The notes below the pieces were generated by a model. The model did no database searches, had not been told where the DNA came from, and was given only the letters and a program-made list of their open reading frames with translations. A stretch of DNA of 64,000 bases from Microbacterium neungamense (GTDB taxonomy: Bacteria > Actinomycetota > Actinomycetes > Actinomycetales > Microbacteriaceae): NCBI RefSeq assembly GCF_024971095.1, contig NZ_CP069717.1, positions 496,001 through 560,000 of the forward strand. The letters are read 5' to 3'. Within the stretch, counting starts at the first letter, position 1, and every line of letters starts with the position of its first letter. Below are positions 1 through 10,146 of the stretch, piece after piece. The position numbers and the translations under genes are program-made.

Positions 1-804
1 ATGCAGCAGCTGTACGCGGAGCCGATCAAGCCCGAGCTGATCAAGCAGCGCCTGGCCGAGATCCGCGAGGCCGGCGTCACCGTCGCCGGCTCGCTCACCC
101 CGCAGCGCACCCAGGAGCTGTACGAGACCGTCGTCGCCGCCGGGGTCGACCTGTTCGTGATCCGCGGCACCACGGTGTCGGCCGAGCACGTCTCCAGCGT
201 CGCCGAGCCGCTGAATCTCAAGCGGTTCATCTACGATCTCGACGTCCCCGTGATCGTCGGCGGCGCCGCCACCTACACCGCGGCCCTGCACCTGATGCGC
301 ACCGGCGCGGCCGGCGTGCTCGTCGGCTTCGGCGGGGGAGCGGCGTCGACCACGCGCGCCACGCTCGGCATCCACGCCCCCATGGCGACCGCGGTCTCCG
401 ACGTCGCCGCCGCGCGCCGCGACTACCTCGACGAGTCCGGCGGCCGCTACGTCCACGTGATCGCGGACGGCGGCGTCGGCACCTCCGGCGACATCGTGAA
501 GGCCCTCGCGATGGGCGCGGACGCGGTGATGCTCGGCGTCGCGCTGGCGCGGGCGACGGATGCCCCGGGCCGGGGCTACCACTGGGGTCCCGAGGCGCAC
601 CACCCGCAGCTGCCCCGGGGCCGCCGCGTGGCGGTGCAGGGCATCGGCACGCTCGAGGAGATCCTGTACGGTCCGGCGCCGGTCGCCGACGGCACCGCCA
701 ACCTCATCGGCGCGCTGCGCAAGTCGATGGCCACGACCGGCTACTCCGACCTCAAGGAGTTCCAGCGCGTCGAGGTGGTGCTCGCACCCTACGAGCAGGG
801 ATGA
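1..804 (+). CDS. guaB3: GuaB3-family IMP dehydrogenase-related protein (5' end cut by window)
   Basis: This is the C-terminal 267 residues of a TIM-barrel protein of the IMPDH/GMP-reductase superfamily. The family is about 370 residues long, so roughly 100 residues lie before the window and the ATG at position 1 is internal. The phosphate-binding pattern GGVGTSGDIVKALAMGADAV is present near residues 157-176. The loop that carries the catalytic Cys in true IMPDH reads GGGAASTTRA here, with no Cys, as in actinobacterial GuaB3 proteins. An IMPDH reaction is therefore doubtful, and a GMP-reductase-type activity is known for some GuaB3 members. The stop overlaps the start of the next gene (ATGA), so the two are probably co-transcribed. 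Confidence 0.86.
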   Translation: MQQLYAEPIKPELIKQRLAEIREAGVTVAGSLTPQRTQELYETVVAAGVDLFVIRGTTVSAEHVSSVAEPLNLKRFIYDLDVPVIVGGAATYTAALHLMRTGAAGVLVGFGGGAASTTRATLGIHAPMATAVSDVAAARRDYLDESGGRYVHVIADGGVGTSGDIVKALAMGADAVMLGVALARATDAPGRGYHWGPEAHHPQLPRGRRVAVQGIGTLEEILYGPAPVADGTANLIGALRKSMATTGYSDLKEFQRVEVVLAPYEQG

Positions 805-1619
805 CCGCATCCGGACCTGACGAGACGGCCGGCGTGAGCGACACCGTGCCGTTTCCGCCGACGCTGCGCGAGGTGATGCTCCGTCCGCGCTGGCTGGGGA
901 TGCTCGCGCTGTGCCTCATCGTCGCCGGCGTGTTCGCGTTCCTCGGCCAGTGGCAGCTCGGCCGCGCCGTCGACACCGACCCGCCGCCGCCCGGCGCGAC
1001 CGAGCAGGTGCGTCCCCTGGAGGACGTCGTTCAGCCCGGCGAGTACCTCGGCGAGGCATCGGGCGGGCAGCGCGTGTCCGTCTCGGGCACCTGGGTGCCG
1101 GAGGACTTCATCGTCGTCTCCTCCCGGTTCAACGACGGCGCCGAGGGATACTGGGTGACCGGGCAGCTGCGCGTCGCCGAGCGCACCTCGATCGCCGTCG
1201 CGCTCGGCTGGGCGCCGACGCGGGAGCAGGCGGATGCCGCGGCCGCGCGGCTCACGGATGCCGGTGCCGCCGAGACCCGGATCACCGGCCGCCTCATCGA
1301 CGACGAGGGCGTGACCGTGCCGCCGCGGTCCGACCCCGACGAGCTCACCCGGATGTCGCCGGCTGCGCTGCTGGGACGCTGGCACGACGTGGAGCAGCTG
1401 TCGGTGTACCGGCCGTACCTCGCCTCGGCCGCGGCGCCGCCGGGCCTGGTCGACATCGTCTCGCCCGCACCCGAGCAGAAGTCCCCGGTCAACTGGCTGA
1501 ACATCTTCTACGCCGCGGAATGGGCCGTGTTCGCCGGCTTCGCCTTCTACCTCTGGTACCGCCTCGCGAAGGACGCCTGGGAGCGGGAACTCGAGGAACT
1601 CGCCGTCGCCGACGAGTGA
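801..1619 (+). CDS. SURF1 family membrane protein
   Basis: This 272-residue protein has one transmembrane helix near residues 31-50 and a second near residues 235-255. Between them lies an extracytoplasmic domain containing SGTWVPEDFIVVSSRFNDG, the layout of SURF1/Shy1 proteins. SURF1 proteins help assemble cytochrome c oxidase, probably at the haem a insertion step. The ATG overlaps the preceding TGA by 4 nt, so translation is probably coupled to guaB3. The family call rests on topology and the WxxxR-type motif; its target oxidase is not in the window. Confidence 0.85.
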   Translation: MTASGPDETAGVSDTVPFPPTLREVMLRPRWLGMLALCLIVAGVFAFLGQWQLGRAVDTDPPPPGATEQVRPLEDVVQPGEYLGEASGGQRVSVSGTWVPEDFIVVSSRFNDGAEGYWVTGQLRVAERTSIAVALGWAPTREQADAAAARLTDAGAAETRITGRLIDDEGVTVPPRSDPDELTRMSPAALLGRWHDVEQLSVYRPYLASAAAPPGLVDIVSPAPEQKSPVNWLNIFYAAEWAVFAGFAFYLWYRLAKDAWERELEELAVADE

Positions 1620-1806
1620 AGCGGCATCCGCGACGGCACGGGCGGTGACCATCCGGTGACCGATCGGCGAACGCCCTTGAGGAACGTCGCCGGCCCCCTC
1701 TAGGGTCACTTGCAGATGCGTGTGCCCGATGCCCGACCGGGCTCGGCGCGCGCTCGGCGACGGTTTCACGAGGGCCGTCGTTCACCTGACCGAGGAGACA
1801 GCACCG

Positions 1807-4800
1807 ATGATGTCCGCCCCCGAGGACGGGAACCGCCCGGTTCCCGTCCCGCACCGTCGCACGAGGGGACGCATCGGCGCCCTCGCCATGACCACCGCCG
1901 TCGCCCTGAGCTTCGGCTCCCTGGCCGCGGCGCCCGCCGGCGCTGAGGAGACCGCCGAGCCGCAGGCGGTGGAGACCCCGGCCGCGGCCACCTCCACCGG
2001 CGCGGAGACGCCGGCGCCGACCGGCACCGCCGCACCGGAGGACCCGGCGACGGAGGAGACCGTCGCGCCAGAAGCGCCGGCCGAGACCGCTGCTCCCGCA
2101 GACGCGGATGGCGCCGAGACGGATGCCGGGGCGACGGGCCACGCGGGCGCCGACGCCGCGGGCGCGGACTCCGCCGCGACCGGCACCGCCGAGGAGACGA
2201 CGGCACCGGCGGCCGCCGAGGCCACCGTGGCGTCCCGCCCCGCCACGCACACCATCGCCGAGGTGCAGGGCACCGGCGACGTGTCGCCGGTGAACGGCCA
2301 GGTCGTCACCGTCGAGGGCGTCGTCACCGCGGACTACCGCACCGGCGGGTACAAGGGCGTCGTCATCCAGACGCAGGGGTCCGGCGGAGCCGAGGACGCC
2401 ACGCCAGGGGCATCCGACGGCGTCTTCGTGTACCTCGATGCGCTCGCCCCGACCCTCGCGATCGGCGACCTCGTCTCCGTGACCGGCACCGTGAGCGAGT
2501 ACTTCGGCCAGACCCAGGTGTCCCCGGCCGCGCTCGCCGACGTGGAGGTCGTCACGCCCGGTGCCGGCGCGCCGCCGCTCACCCCCCTGCCGACCTCCGT
2601 CGTCGGCGCGGACCGCGAGGCGTTCGAGAGCATGCTCGTCGCGCCGACCGGCAGCTACGCGCTGGCATCCAGCCACCAGCTCTACAACTTCGGCACGCTG
2701 TGGCTGAACCCGGAGGAGCTGAACGTCAAGAGCACCGAGACGACGCGTCCCGGCGCCGAGGCCGACGCGATCGCCGCCGCCAACCGCGCCGACCGCATCC
2801 TGCTCGACGACGGCTGGTCGATCCAGGTCGGCAACAAGAACCACCCCAACGGCCAGCCGTACTTCACCAAGGACGCCGTCGTCCGCAACGGCGACGTCGT
2901 CGACTTCGGCGGCAAGGGCTACGTGCTGCAGTACGGTTTCGAGGACTGGCGCCTGCAGCCGGTGACCCCGATCGACGACACCAGCCCCGCCGAAGCCAAG
3001 GTCGCCTTCGAATCGCGCAATCCGCGCCCGGCGGTGCCCGCCGTGGGCGGCGACGTGCAGGTGGCGTCGTTCAACGTCTACAACTACTTCACGACGCTGC
3101 GCAGTGAGAACCCGGATGCCCGCGGTGCGGCGGATGCGGCGCAGTTCGCGATCCAGAAGTCGAAGATCGTCGCCGCGATCAACGGGCTGGACGCCGAGAT
3201 CGTCGCGCTGATGGAGATCGAGAACTCGCTCGAGTTCGGCAAGCCGGTCGACGCGGCCCTCGCCGACCTGGTGTCGGGGCTGAACGCCGCGGCCGGCGCC
3301 GAGGTGTGGGCGTACGTGCCCACGCCCGCCGCGCTGCACGACCCGGCCACCACCGACGTCATCACGAACGCGATCATCTACAAGAAGGACGCGGTCACGC
3401 CGAAGGGCGACAGCGCGACCATCACCGACGAGGCCGTGTGGGACAACGCGCGCGAGCCGATCGCACAGGCGTTCGACATCGACGGCCGCGTCATCACCGT
3501 GGTGGCCAACCACTTCAAGTCCAAGTCCGACCCGAAGGACGGCACGCCGGAGCCCACGGACGGCCAGGGCTTCTTCAACGCCGACCGGGTCGCGCAGGCG
3601 CAGTCGCTGCTCGGCTTCACCGAGCAGCTCACCGAGGCATCCGGCAGCTCCGACCTGCTGCTGATCGGGGACTTCAACGCGTACAGCGAGGAGGACCCGA
3701 TCGAGGTGTTCACCTCGGCCGGCTGGAGCGATCTCGTCGCCGACCGCACCGACGGCCAGTACACGTACACGTTCGACGGCGAGCTCGGCTCGCTCGACCA
3801 CGTGATCGCCTCGCCGTCGCTCGCGGCATCCGTCACCGGCGCCGGGGTGTGGAGCATCAACTCGCCGGAGTGGAGCGACCGCGGGTATGCGTACGCGGCC
3901 ACCGAGTCGGGCACGCCGTACCGCTCCAGCGACCACGACCCGATCGTGGTCGGGGTGTCCGCGGCGCAGTCGCCGGTGAGCATCGACGTCGTCACGATGA
4001 ACGACTTCCACGGGCGGATCGAGGCCGACCGGGCATCCGCCGGCGCCGCCGTCATGGCGGGCGCGGTGCAGCAGTTCCGCGAGGCGAACCCGAACACGAT
4101 CTTCGCGGCCGCGGGCGACCTCATCGGCGCGTCGACGTTCACCTCGTTCATCCAGGACGACAACCCGACCATCGACGCGCTGAACGCCGCCGGCCTCGAC
4201 GTGAGCGCCGCCGGCAACCACGAGTTCGACCAGGGCTGGGCCGACCTCCGCGACCGCGTGCAGGACCGGGCGGACTGGGAGTACATCTCCGCGAACGTCT
4301 TCCTCACCGAGACCGGCGAGCCCGCGCTCGCCCCCGCCTGGGTGAAGGAGCTGCAGGGCGTGCGGGTCGGCTTCGTCGGCGCCGTCACCGAGGACCTGCC
4401 CACGCTGGTCTCCCCGGACGGCATCCGGGAACTCGAGGTGCGCAGCATCGTCGACTCGGTGAACGCCGTGGCCGACGATCTGCGCGACGGCGACACCGCC
4501 AACGGTGAAGCGGATGTGATCATCCTCCTGGTGCACGAGGGGGCGGAGACGGTCGAGCTGTCCAGCATCACGCCGGACTCGCCACTGGGCGAGATCGTCT
4601 ACGGCGTGGACGACGACGTGAACGCGATCGTCTCGGCGCACACGCACCTGGCCTACAACCACGTCATCGACGGCCGCCCGGTCGTCTCGGCCGGGCAGTA
4701 TGGCGAGAACCTCGGTCTGATGAACATCCAGGTCGACCCGGAGACGAAGGAGATCCTGTCCATCGTCAACGAGATCAAGCCGCTCACCGCCGGCGGGAAG

Positions 4801-6225
4801 CCGCTGTACCCGGCCGTCCCCGAGGTGCAGGCGATCGTCGACGCGGCGAAGGCCGAAGCCGACGAGCTCGGTGCGGTGGGCGAGATCACGGCCGACTTCA
4901 ACCGGGCCCGGCAGAGCGACGGGAAGACGGAGAACCGGGGCGGGGAGTCGACCATCGGCAACTTCGTCGCCGACGTGCAGAAGTGGGCGACCGGGGCGCA
5001 GATCGCGCTGATGAACCCGGGCGGGCTGCGAGCCAACCTCAGCTACGCGTCCAGCGCCGAGGGCGACCCCGACGGCAACGTGACCTACCGCGAGGCGGCG
5101 ACGGTGCAGCCGTTCGCCAACACGCTCGTCACGCTCGAGCTCACCGGCGCCCAGCTGAAGGCGGTGCTCGAGGAGCAGTGGCAGCCGGAGGGCGCGAGCC
5201 GTCCGTTCCTGAAGCTCGGCGTCTCGAAGGGGCTGGAGTACACCTACGACCCCACCGCAGCGCAGGGCTCGCGGATCACCGCGATCACGCTCGACGGCAC
5301 CCCGGTCGACCCGGAGGCGACGTACCTGGTCGCGGCGAACTCGTTCCTCGCAGCCGGCGGCGACAACTTCGTCACCCTCGCCGAAGGCGAGAACAAGAAG
5401 GACACCGGCAAGGTCGACCTGCAGTCGATGGTCGACTGGTTCGCCGAGAACAAGACCGCCTCGCCCGATTACGCGCAGCGCGCCGTCGGGGTGGTGCTGA
5501 GCCCGGCGGATGCCGACGGCTACAGCGCCGGCGACCAGGTCACGGTCTCGCTGTCGTCGCTGGCCTTCAGCGCCGGGGAGCCGGCGCCGGGCCCGGTGAC
5601 GCTGTCGCTGAACGGCACCGAGCTCGCGTCGGCCGAGATCGACCCGACCGTGGTGGACGCCACGGACGAGGTCGGGCGGGCGTCGCTGACGTTCACGGTT
5701 CCGGAGGGCGTGCACGGCCCGCAGACCCTGGAGGTCGCGGTCGCCGGCACCGGCACCGCCGCGAGGGTGCCGATCGTGTTCGCGGATGCCCCGGCCGCGG
5801 CCGGGACGATCTCGCTGGACCGCCTCACGGTCGCGGCCGGCGGATCCGTGACGGTCACCGGCGAGGGCTTCGACGCCGGCATCGAGCTGGTGCTCGAGCT
5901 GCGCTCTGACCCGGTGCGGCTGGCAACGGTGACGACCGGTGAGGACGGCCGGTTCTCGGTCACTGTCGCGATCCCGAAGGACACCGCTCCCGGGAGGCAC
6001 ACGCTGGCGGCCGTCCAGCCAGACGGCGCCGAGGCGACCGCACCGCTCGTCGTCACCGCCGCGCAGAGCGGCGGCGGGAACGGCAAGCCGGGGGCGGGTG
6101 CCGGTTCGGGCTCGGGCTCCGGCGATCTGGCATCGACCGGCGCCGACCCGGTGCCGTACGCGGTGTTGAGCGCGCTGCTGCTGACGCTCGGCCTCGCCAT
6201 CGTCGCCGCCCGCCGTCGCGCCTAG
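1807..6225 (+). CDS. Cell-wall-anchored ExeM/NucH endonuclease fused to 5'-nucleotidase (UshA type)
   Basis: This 1472-residue secreted protein is probably a nucleic-acid and nucleotide scavenger. A signal peptide covers about residues 20-46, followed by an Ala/Glu/Thr/Pro-rich stalk to about 140. Next are an OB-like segment and an endonuclease/exonuclease/phosphatase domain (VASFNVYNYF near 418, IGDFNAYSEEDP near 618, SLDHVI near 661, SSDHDP near 706). A metallophosphatase 5'-nucleotidase domain follows (MNDFHGRIE near 729, GNHEFDQG near 803, SAHTHLAYNH near 942, with its C-terminal domain GESTIGNF and NPGGLRANL near 1046-1075). Two Ig-like domains come next, then LASTG near 1440, a helix and RRRA. 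LAxTG is the class E sortase signal. The ATG at 1807 follows GAGGAGA; an upstream ATG at 1720 would give an unlikely N-terminus. Confidence 0.9.
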   Translation: MMSAPEDGNRPVPVPHRRTRGRIGALAMTTAVALSFGSLAAAPAGAEETAEPQAVETPAAATSTGAETPAPTGTAAPEDPATEETVAPEAPAETAAPADADGAETDAGATGHAGADAAGADSAATGTAEETTAPAAAEATVASRPATHTIAEVQGTGDVSPVNGQVVTVEGVVTADYRTGGYKGVVIQTQGSGGAEDATPGASDGVFVYLDALAPTLAIGDLVSVTGTVSEYFGQTQVSPAALADVEVVTPGAGAPPLTPLPTSVVGADREAFESMLVAPTGSYALASSHQLYNFGTLWLNPEELNVKSTETTRPGAEADAIAAANRADRILLDDGWSIQVGNKNHPNGQPYFTKDAVVRNGDVVDFGGKGYVLQYGFEDWRLQPVTPIDDTSPAEAKVAFESRNPRPAVPAVGGDVQVASFNVYNYFTTLRSENPDARGAADAAQFAIQKSKIVAAINGLDAEIVALMEIENSLEFGKPVDAALADLVSGLNAAAGAEVWAYVPTPAALHDPATTDVITNAIIYKKDAVTPKGDSATITDEAVWDNAREPIAQAFDIDGRVITVVANHFKSKSDPKDGTPEPTDGQGFFNADRVAQAQSLLGFTEQLTEASGSSDLLLIGDFNAYSEEDPIEVFTSAGWSDLVADRTDGQYTYTFDGELGSLDHVIASPSLAASVTGAGVWSINSPEWSDRGYAYAATESGTPYRSSDHDPIVVGVSAAQSPVSIDVVTMNDFHGRIEADRASAGAAVMAGAVQQFREANPNTIFAAAGDLIGASTFTSFIQDDNPTIDALNAAGLDVSAAGNHEFDQGWADLRDRVQDRADWEYISANVFLTETGEPALAPAWVKELQGVRVGFVGAVTEDLPTLVSPDGIRELEVRSIVDSVNAVADDLRDGDTANGEADVIILLVHEGAETVELSSITPDSPLGEIVYGVDDDVNAIVSAHTHLAYNHVIDGRPVVSAGQYGENLGLMNIQVDPETKEILSIVNEIKPLTAGGKPLYPAVPEVQAIVDAAKAEADELGAVGEITADFNRARQSDGKTENRGGESTIGNFVADVQKWATGAQIALMNPGGLRANLSYASSAEGDPDGNVTYREAATVQPFANTLVTLELTGAQLKAVLEEQWQPEGASRPFLKLGVSKGLEYTYDPTAAQGSRITAITLDGTPVDPEATYLVAANSFLAAGGDNFVTLAEGENKKDTGKVDLQSMVDWFAENKTASPDYAQRAVGVVLSPADADGYSAGDQVTVSLSSLAFSAGEPAPGPVTLSLNGTELASAEIDPTVVDATDEVGRASLTFTVPEGVHGPQTLEVAVAGTGTAARVPIVFADAPAAAGTISLDRLTVAAGGSVTVTGEGFDAGIELVLELRSDPVRLATVTTGEDGRFSVTVAIPKDTAPGRHTLAAVQPDGAEATAPLVVTAAQSGGGNGKPGAGAGSGSGSGDLASTGADPVPYAVLSALLLTLGLAIVAARRRA

Positions 6226-6238
6226 CATCCGGGCCTTT

Positions 6239-6349
6239 TCCGGTCGTTGAGCGAGCACCGCCGCAGGCGGAGCGAGACGAAACGCGGTGCCTCTTCGGGA
6301 GGGGTGGTGCGTTTCGTCTCGTCGCTGCGCTCCTCGGTCAACGACCGGG
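6239..6349. repeat. Palindromic intergenic repeat pair (TTGAGCGAG...GACGAAACG family)
   Basis: Two long arms face each other between the nuclease gene and the DUF3817 gene. The left arm (6239-6284) begins CCGGTCGTTGAGCGAG and ends GAGACGAAACGC. The right arm (6310-6349) begins GCGTTTCGTCTCG and ends TCAACGACCGG. The same half-units recur seven times at 17471-17822. The pair can fold into a large hairpin and may also end transcription of the nuclease gene. Confidence 0.85.
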
Positions 6350-6388
6350 GCGCTCCCCGGCTCAGCGACCGGTGAGAGAGCGTCCGAC

Positions 6389-6394
6389 TAGACT
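6389..6394 (+). promoter_or_regulatory. -10 box TAGACT of a leaderless gene
   Basis: TAGACT ends 6 nt before the ATG at 6401 and there is no purine-rich ribosome binding site in between. Transcription should start at or next to the A of the ATG. Confidence 0.5.
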
Positions 6395-6400
6395 GGACGC

Positions 6401-6871
6401 ATGCCCGAGCCCAGAGTCGCCAGCTTCCCGGCGATCCGCGGAGCGCTGAAGTTCTACCAGATCGCGTCGATCATCACCGGAGTCATGCTGCTGCTCCTGG
6501 TCGCCGAGATGGTGCTGAAGTACACGCCGATCCACCGCGAGCTGTTCCTCGGCGGATCCGGCGGCTTCCTCTGGCTCGCCGAGGTCGTGGAAGGGCCCGA
6601 GGGCCTGGAGTCGACCGGCGACGGCGTGAACCTCTCCCTGGGCATCCTCATCGCGCACGGCTGGTTCTACGTCGTCTACCTGTTCGCCTGCTTCCGGGTG
6701 TGGAGCCTGATGCGCTGGCCGTTCCTGCGTTTCATCATGCTCGCGCTCGGCGGTGTGATCCCGTTCCTGTCGTTCTTCATGGAGACCCGCGTCGCGCGTG
6801 ACGTGAAGAGCTACCTCGACTCCCGCGAGGCGGCCGCCGCCTCCGTTCCCGCCACGGAAGGTGCCCGTTGA
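6401..6871 (+). CDS. DUF3817 domain-containing membrane protein
   Basis: This 156-residue protein has three predicted membrane segments, near residues 15-40, 80-105 and 108-127. The pattern [17 protein letters not shown] near the N-terminus is typical of DUF3817 (YdzA-like) proteins, which often sit next to guaA in Actinobacteria. Its stop overlaps the TTG start of guaA, indicating translational coupling. The function is unknown. The start has a -10 box only 6 nt upstream and appears leaderless. Confidence 0.85.
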   Translation: MPEPRVASFPAIRGALKFYQIASIITGVMLLLLVAEMVLKYTPIHRELFLGGSGGFLWLAEVVEGPEGLESTGDGVNLSLGILIAHGWFYVVYLFACFRVWSLMRWPFLRFIMLALGGVIPFLSFFMETRVARDVKSYLDSREAAAASVPATEGAR

Positions 6872-8469
6872 CCGAACAGTCCGAGACTGCCCAGTCCGAG
6901 ACCCAGCAGCGTCCCGCGCTCGTCGTCGACTTCGGCGCGCAGTACGCGCAGCTGATCGCCCGTCGCGTGCGCGAGGCCGGCGTCTACAGCGAGATCGTGC
7001 CCCACACGGCATCCGCTGAGGAGATCGCGGCGCGCAACCCGGTCGCACTCATCCTCTCCGGCGGTCCCTCGTCGGTGTATGAGGAGGGCGCCCCCCAGCT
7101 CGACCCGAAGGTCTTCGACCTCGGCATCCCGACTCTGGGCATCTGCTACGGGTTCCAGTACATGGCGCAGACCCTCGGCGGCGAGGTGGCGCACACCGGT
7201 CTGCGCGAGTACGGTGCGACGGATGCCCGGATCTCGGGCGACGGCGGCACCCTGCTCGCCGATCAGCCCGCCGAGCAGAACGTGTGGATGAGCCACGGCG
7301 ACCAGGTCGCGAAGGCGCCGGAGGGCTTCGAGGTGCTCGCCACCACGGAGGCGACCAAGGTCGCCGCGTTCGCCGACGAGCAGCGCCGCCTCTACGGCGT
7401 GCAGTGGCACCCCGAGGTGAAGCACTCCGACCACGGTCAGCGTGTGATCGAGAACTTCCTGCACAAGGGCGCGGGCCTGCCCGCCGACTGGAACAGCGGC
7501 AACGTCATCGCCGAGCAGGTGGAGCGCATCCGCGCCCAGGTCGGCGACGCCCGCGTGATCTCCGCGCTGTCCGGCGGCGTCGACTCGGCCGTGTCCACGG
7601 CGCTCGTGCACAAGGCGATCGGCGACCAGCTCACCGCCGTCTTCGTCGACCACGGCCTGCTGCGCAAGGGGGAGCGGGAGCAGGTGGAGAAGGACTACGT
7701 CGAGTCCACCGGCGTGCGGCTGATCACGGTGGATGCCGCGGACGTGTTCCTCGAACACCTCAAGGGCGTCACCGACCCCGAGGAGAAGCGCAAGATCATC
7801 GGCCGCGAGTTCATCCGCGCCTTCGAGCGCGTGCAGCGCGAACTCGTCGAGGAGGCGAAGGCCGAGGGCGGCGCGCCGGTGAAGTTCCTCGTGCAGGGCA
7901 CCCTGTACCCGGACGTGGTCGAATCCGGCGGCGGCGCCGGCACCGCGAACATCAAGTCGCACCACAACGTCGGCGGTCTGCCCGACGACCTGGACTTCGA
8001 GCTCGTCGAGCCGCTGCGCGCCCTGTTCAAGGACGAGGTGCGCGCGATCGGCCGTGAGCTCGGCATCCCGGAGGCGATCGTCTCCCGCCAGCCGTTCCCC
8101 GGCCCCGGCCTGGGCATCCGCATCATCGGCGAGGTCACCCGCGAGCGCCTGGACGTGCTCCGCGAAGCCGACGCGATCGCGCGCGAGGAGCTCACCAAGG
8201 CCGGCCTCGACCAGCAGATCTGGCAGTGCCCGGTGGTGCTGCTCGCCGACGTCCGCTCGGTGGGCGTGCAGGGCGACGGCCGCACCTACGGTCACCCGAT
8301 CGTGCTGCGCCCGGTCTCCAGTGAAGACGCCATGACCGCGGACTGGACGCGCCTGCCCTACGACGTCCTCGCCCGCATCTCGAACCGCATCACCAACGAG
8401 GTCCGCGAGGTCAACCGCGTGGTGCTCGACGTCACCTCGAAGCCGCCGGCGACCATCGAGTGGGAGTGA
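6868..8469 (+). CDS. guaA: GMP synthase (glutamine-hydrolysing)
   Basis: The enzyme converts XMP, ATP and glutamine to GMP, the last step of guanylate synthesis. Its 533 residues match the usual length. The class I glutamine amidotransferase domain occupies about residues 10-205, with nucleophile Cys93 in GICYGFQ and His181/Glu183 in QWHPE. The ATP-pyrophosphatase P-loop SGGVDS is near residues 235-240, and the C-terminal dimerisation domain ends in [11 protein letters not shown]. The start is TTG at 6868, overlapping the DUF3817 stop. No ATG lies nearby in frame. Confidence 0.97.
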   Translation: MTEQSETAQSETQQRPALVVDFGAQYAQLIARRVREAGVYSEIVPHTASAEEIAARNPVALILSGGPSSVYEEGAPQLDPKVFDLGIPTLGICYGFQYMAQTLGGEVAHTGLREYGATDARISGDGGTLLADQPAEQNVWMSHGDQVAKAPEGFEVLATTEATKVAAFADEQRRLYGVQWHPEVKHSDHGQRVIENFLHKGAGLPADWNSGNVIAEQVERIRAQVGDARVISALSGGVDSAVSTALVHKAIGDQLTAVFVDHGLLRKGEREQVEKDYVESTGVRLITVDAADVFLEHLKGVTDPEEKRKIIGREFIRAFERVQRELVEEAKAEGGAPVKFLVQGTLYPDVVESGGGAGTANIKSHHNVGGLPDDLDFELVEPLRALFKDEVRAIGRELGIPEAIVSRQPFPGPGLGIRIIGEVTRERLDVLREADAIAREELTKAGLDQQIWQCPVVLLADVRSVGVQGDGRTYGHPIVLRPVSSEDAMTADWTRLPYDVLARISNRITNEVREVNRVVLDVTSKPPATIEWE

Positions 8470-9926
8470 CGGATGCGTCAGCATCCGGCACGGACACTCG
8501 CGACGGGCACTGCGTGGCACCGCGCCGCGCGGGCGGTGCGGTGGGAGTGACGGATGCCGCGCAGGGACCGTTCCCCGACGCGGACTATCTGATCCTGTCG
8601 AGCCGGCTGATCCCCGACCTCGACGGTGGGTACACGATCGCGACCCTCGCGCGCGCCGGGCAGATGGCCGAGCGCGGCGCGCGGGTGCAGCTGCTCACGG
8701 TCGACCCGGCGGATGCCGAGGCCCACGCCGCGCACCGCGCGGAGTTCGCCGCCCGCGGCGCCCTCCGCCCCGACACCCCGCTGCGCAACCTGTTCGATGA
8801 GGCCGTCGCTCCGGACGGCGGTGCCGCCGAGTGGGTGCGCGCCGCCGCGGCATCCGCGCCGACCCCGGGCGCGCAGGCGGACGAGCACCGTGTGCTGACG
8901 GATGCCGCGGGCCGGCCGTTCGTGTCGCTGCCGGTGATCCGCGGCAACCCGGACTGGCACCTCAGCACGGCCGCCGTGCGCGTGCACGGGCCGGAGGGGG
9001 ATGCGATCGGCGAGCTTCCCGGGTTCGGGGCGCTGTACCGGGCATGGCTGGAGCACGTCGTGGCACGGCTGACCGGGCCCGTCGTCGTGGTCTGCGAATC
9101 CCGGCAGCTGGGGGAGCTGCTCGCCGGGTGGGGGAGCGAGCGGGTGCGGCTGCTGCACACGATCCACACCATCCACCTGGAGCCGCCGTTCACCCCGGAC
9201 GCGCCGCTGAACCCGCTGTGGACCCGCTGGTTCGCGATCGCCGACCGGTTCGACGCGGTGCTGTGGCCGACCCGGGCGCAGCGCGACGACGTCGTGGCCC
9301 GCTTCGACGGGAGCGGGCGGCACCTGGTCGTGCCGAACGGCGTCCCGATGCCCGACGCCGCTGCGGACGACGCGGCACGCGAGGCGGGTCTGGTCGTCAG
9401 CCTGTCGCGGCTCGCTCCGGGCAAGCGCATCGACCATGGCATCCGTGCGTTCCTCGCCGCCGACGTTCCGGGCGCGGTGCTGGAGATCTGGGGCGATGGG
9501 CCGGAGCGGGAGCGGCTCGAGGGGCTGATCCGGGAGCGGTCCGCGGCGGACCGGGTGCGCCTCATGGGCGCGACGACCGACCCGGACGCGGTGCTGCGCC
9601 GGGCATCCGTGCTGCTGTCGTCCTCGGCTTTCGAGGGGCAGGGGCTGTCGATCGTCGAGGCGCTGCGCGTCGGATGCCCCGTGATCGCGTACGACATCCG
9701 CTACGGCCCGGGTGACATCCTGCGCGATGGCGGGGGAGTGCTCGTCCCCGACGGCGACGCGCGCGCGCTCGCAGAGGCCCTGCACGCGGTGCTGACGGAT
9801 GCCGGGCTGCGCGCCCGCCTGTCCGGCGAGGCCCGCCCCGCGGCATCCGCCTGGTCCGCGGACGCCGCGATGACCGCTCTCGCCGCCGCCGTCCGCGCCG
9901 CCCTCTCCGCCCCGCCCCGCCGCTGA
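8460..9926 (+). CDS. GT4-type glycosyltransferase
   Basis: This cytoplasmic glycosyltransferase of up to 488 residues has a C-terminal GT-B domain: VPNGV, then [11 protein letters not shown], then [14 protein letters not shown], then [12 protein letters not shown] with the EX7E pair, then [13 protein letters not shown]. The last motif resembles poly(glycerol-phosphate) glucosyltransferases of the TagE/TarM kind, so a cell-wall polymer acceptor is possible but unproven. Three in-frame GTG starts compete (8460, 8541, 8547). The first overlaps guaA by 10 nt and none has a convincing ribosome binding site. The motif GTGGGAGTGACGGATGC occurs at both 8460 and 8541 (last base differs), suggesting a local duplication at the gene junction. 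Confidence 0.85.
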   Translation: MGVTDASASGTDTRDGHCVAPRRAGGAVGVTDAAQGPFPDADYLILSSRLIPDLDGGYTIATLARAGQMAERGARVQLLTVDPADAEAHAAHRAEFAARGALRPDTPLRNLFDEAVAPDGGAAEWVRAAAASAPTPGAQADEHRVLTDAAGRPFVSLPVIRGNPDWHLSTAAVRVHGPEGDAIGELPGFGALYRAWLEHVVARLTGPVVVVCESRQLGELLAGWGSERVRLLHTIHTIHLEPPFTPDAPLNPLWTRWFAIADRFDAVLWPTRAQRDDVVARFDGSGRHLVVPNGVPMPDAAADDAAREAGLVVSLSRLAPGKRIDHGIRAFLAADVPGAVLEIWGDGPERERLEGLIRERSAADRVRLMGATTDPDAVLRRASVLLSSSAFEGQGLSIVEALRVGCPVIAYDIRYGPGDILRDGGGVLVPDGDARALAEALHAVLTDAGLRARLSGEARPAASAWSADAAMTALAAAVRAALSAPPRR

Positions 9927-9960
9927 CCCCGCCCCGCCCCGCCGCTGACCCCGCCCCGCC
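9909..9960. repeat. Short GC-rich tandem repeat at the 3' end of the glycosyltransferase gene
   Basis: A unit of about 20 bp containing CCCCGCCCCGCCGCTGAC occurs twice in tandem with a partial third copy. The first copy encodes the last codons and stop of the glycosyltransferase. The remaining intergenic stretch to 10146 holds a small hairpin at 9973-9990, the terminator candidate listed next and the leader of the YCII gene, but no gene. Confidence 0.7.
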
Positions 9961-10020
9961 ACCGCCCGGGCGCCGCCCGTCCCGACGGGCGACCACCGCC
10001 CCGCCCTCTGCGTCTAGTCG

Positions 10021-10056
10021 CCCCGTCCCCCTGACGGGGGAGGCGCGGAACTTTTT
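10021..10056 (+). terminator. Possible intrinsic terminator after the glycosyltransferase
   Basis: CCCCGTC (10021-10027) pairs with GACGGGG (10033-10039), and a run of five T starts 12 nt later. The gap between stem and T-run makes this a weak candidate. Confidence 0.3.
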
Positions 10057-10146
10057 CTGCGGCGGATGTCGATCCGGCGTCTTCCCGTTCGACGTCTTCA
10101 GTGAGAGGGTCGAGAGGCGACCCCGTCATATCGAGGAGAAGAGACC

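Noticed and set aside
1489..6258. 1589-codon open frame on the minus strand opposite the nuclease gene
   Set aside because: It is a high-GC shadow frame: Arg/Val/His-rich low-complexity translation, no domains, antisense to a protein with clear motifs.
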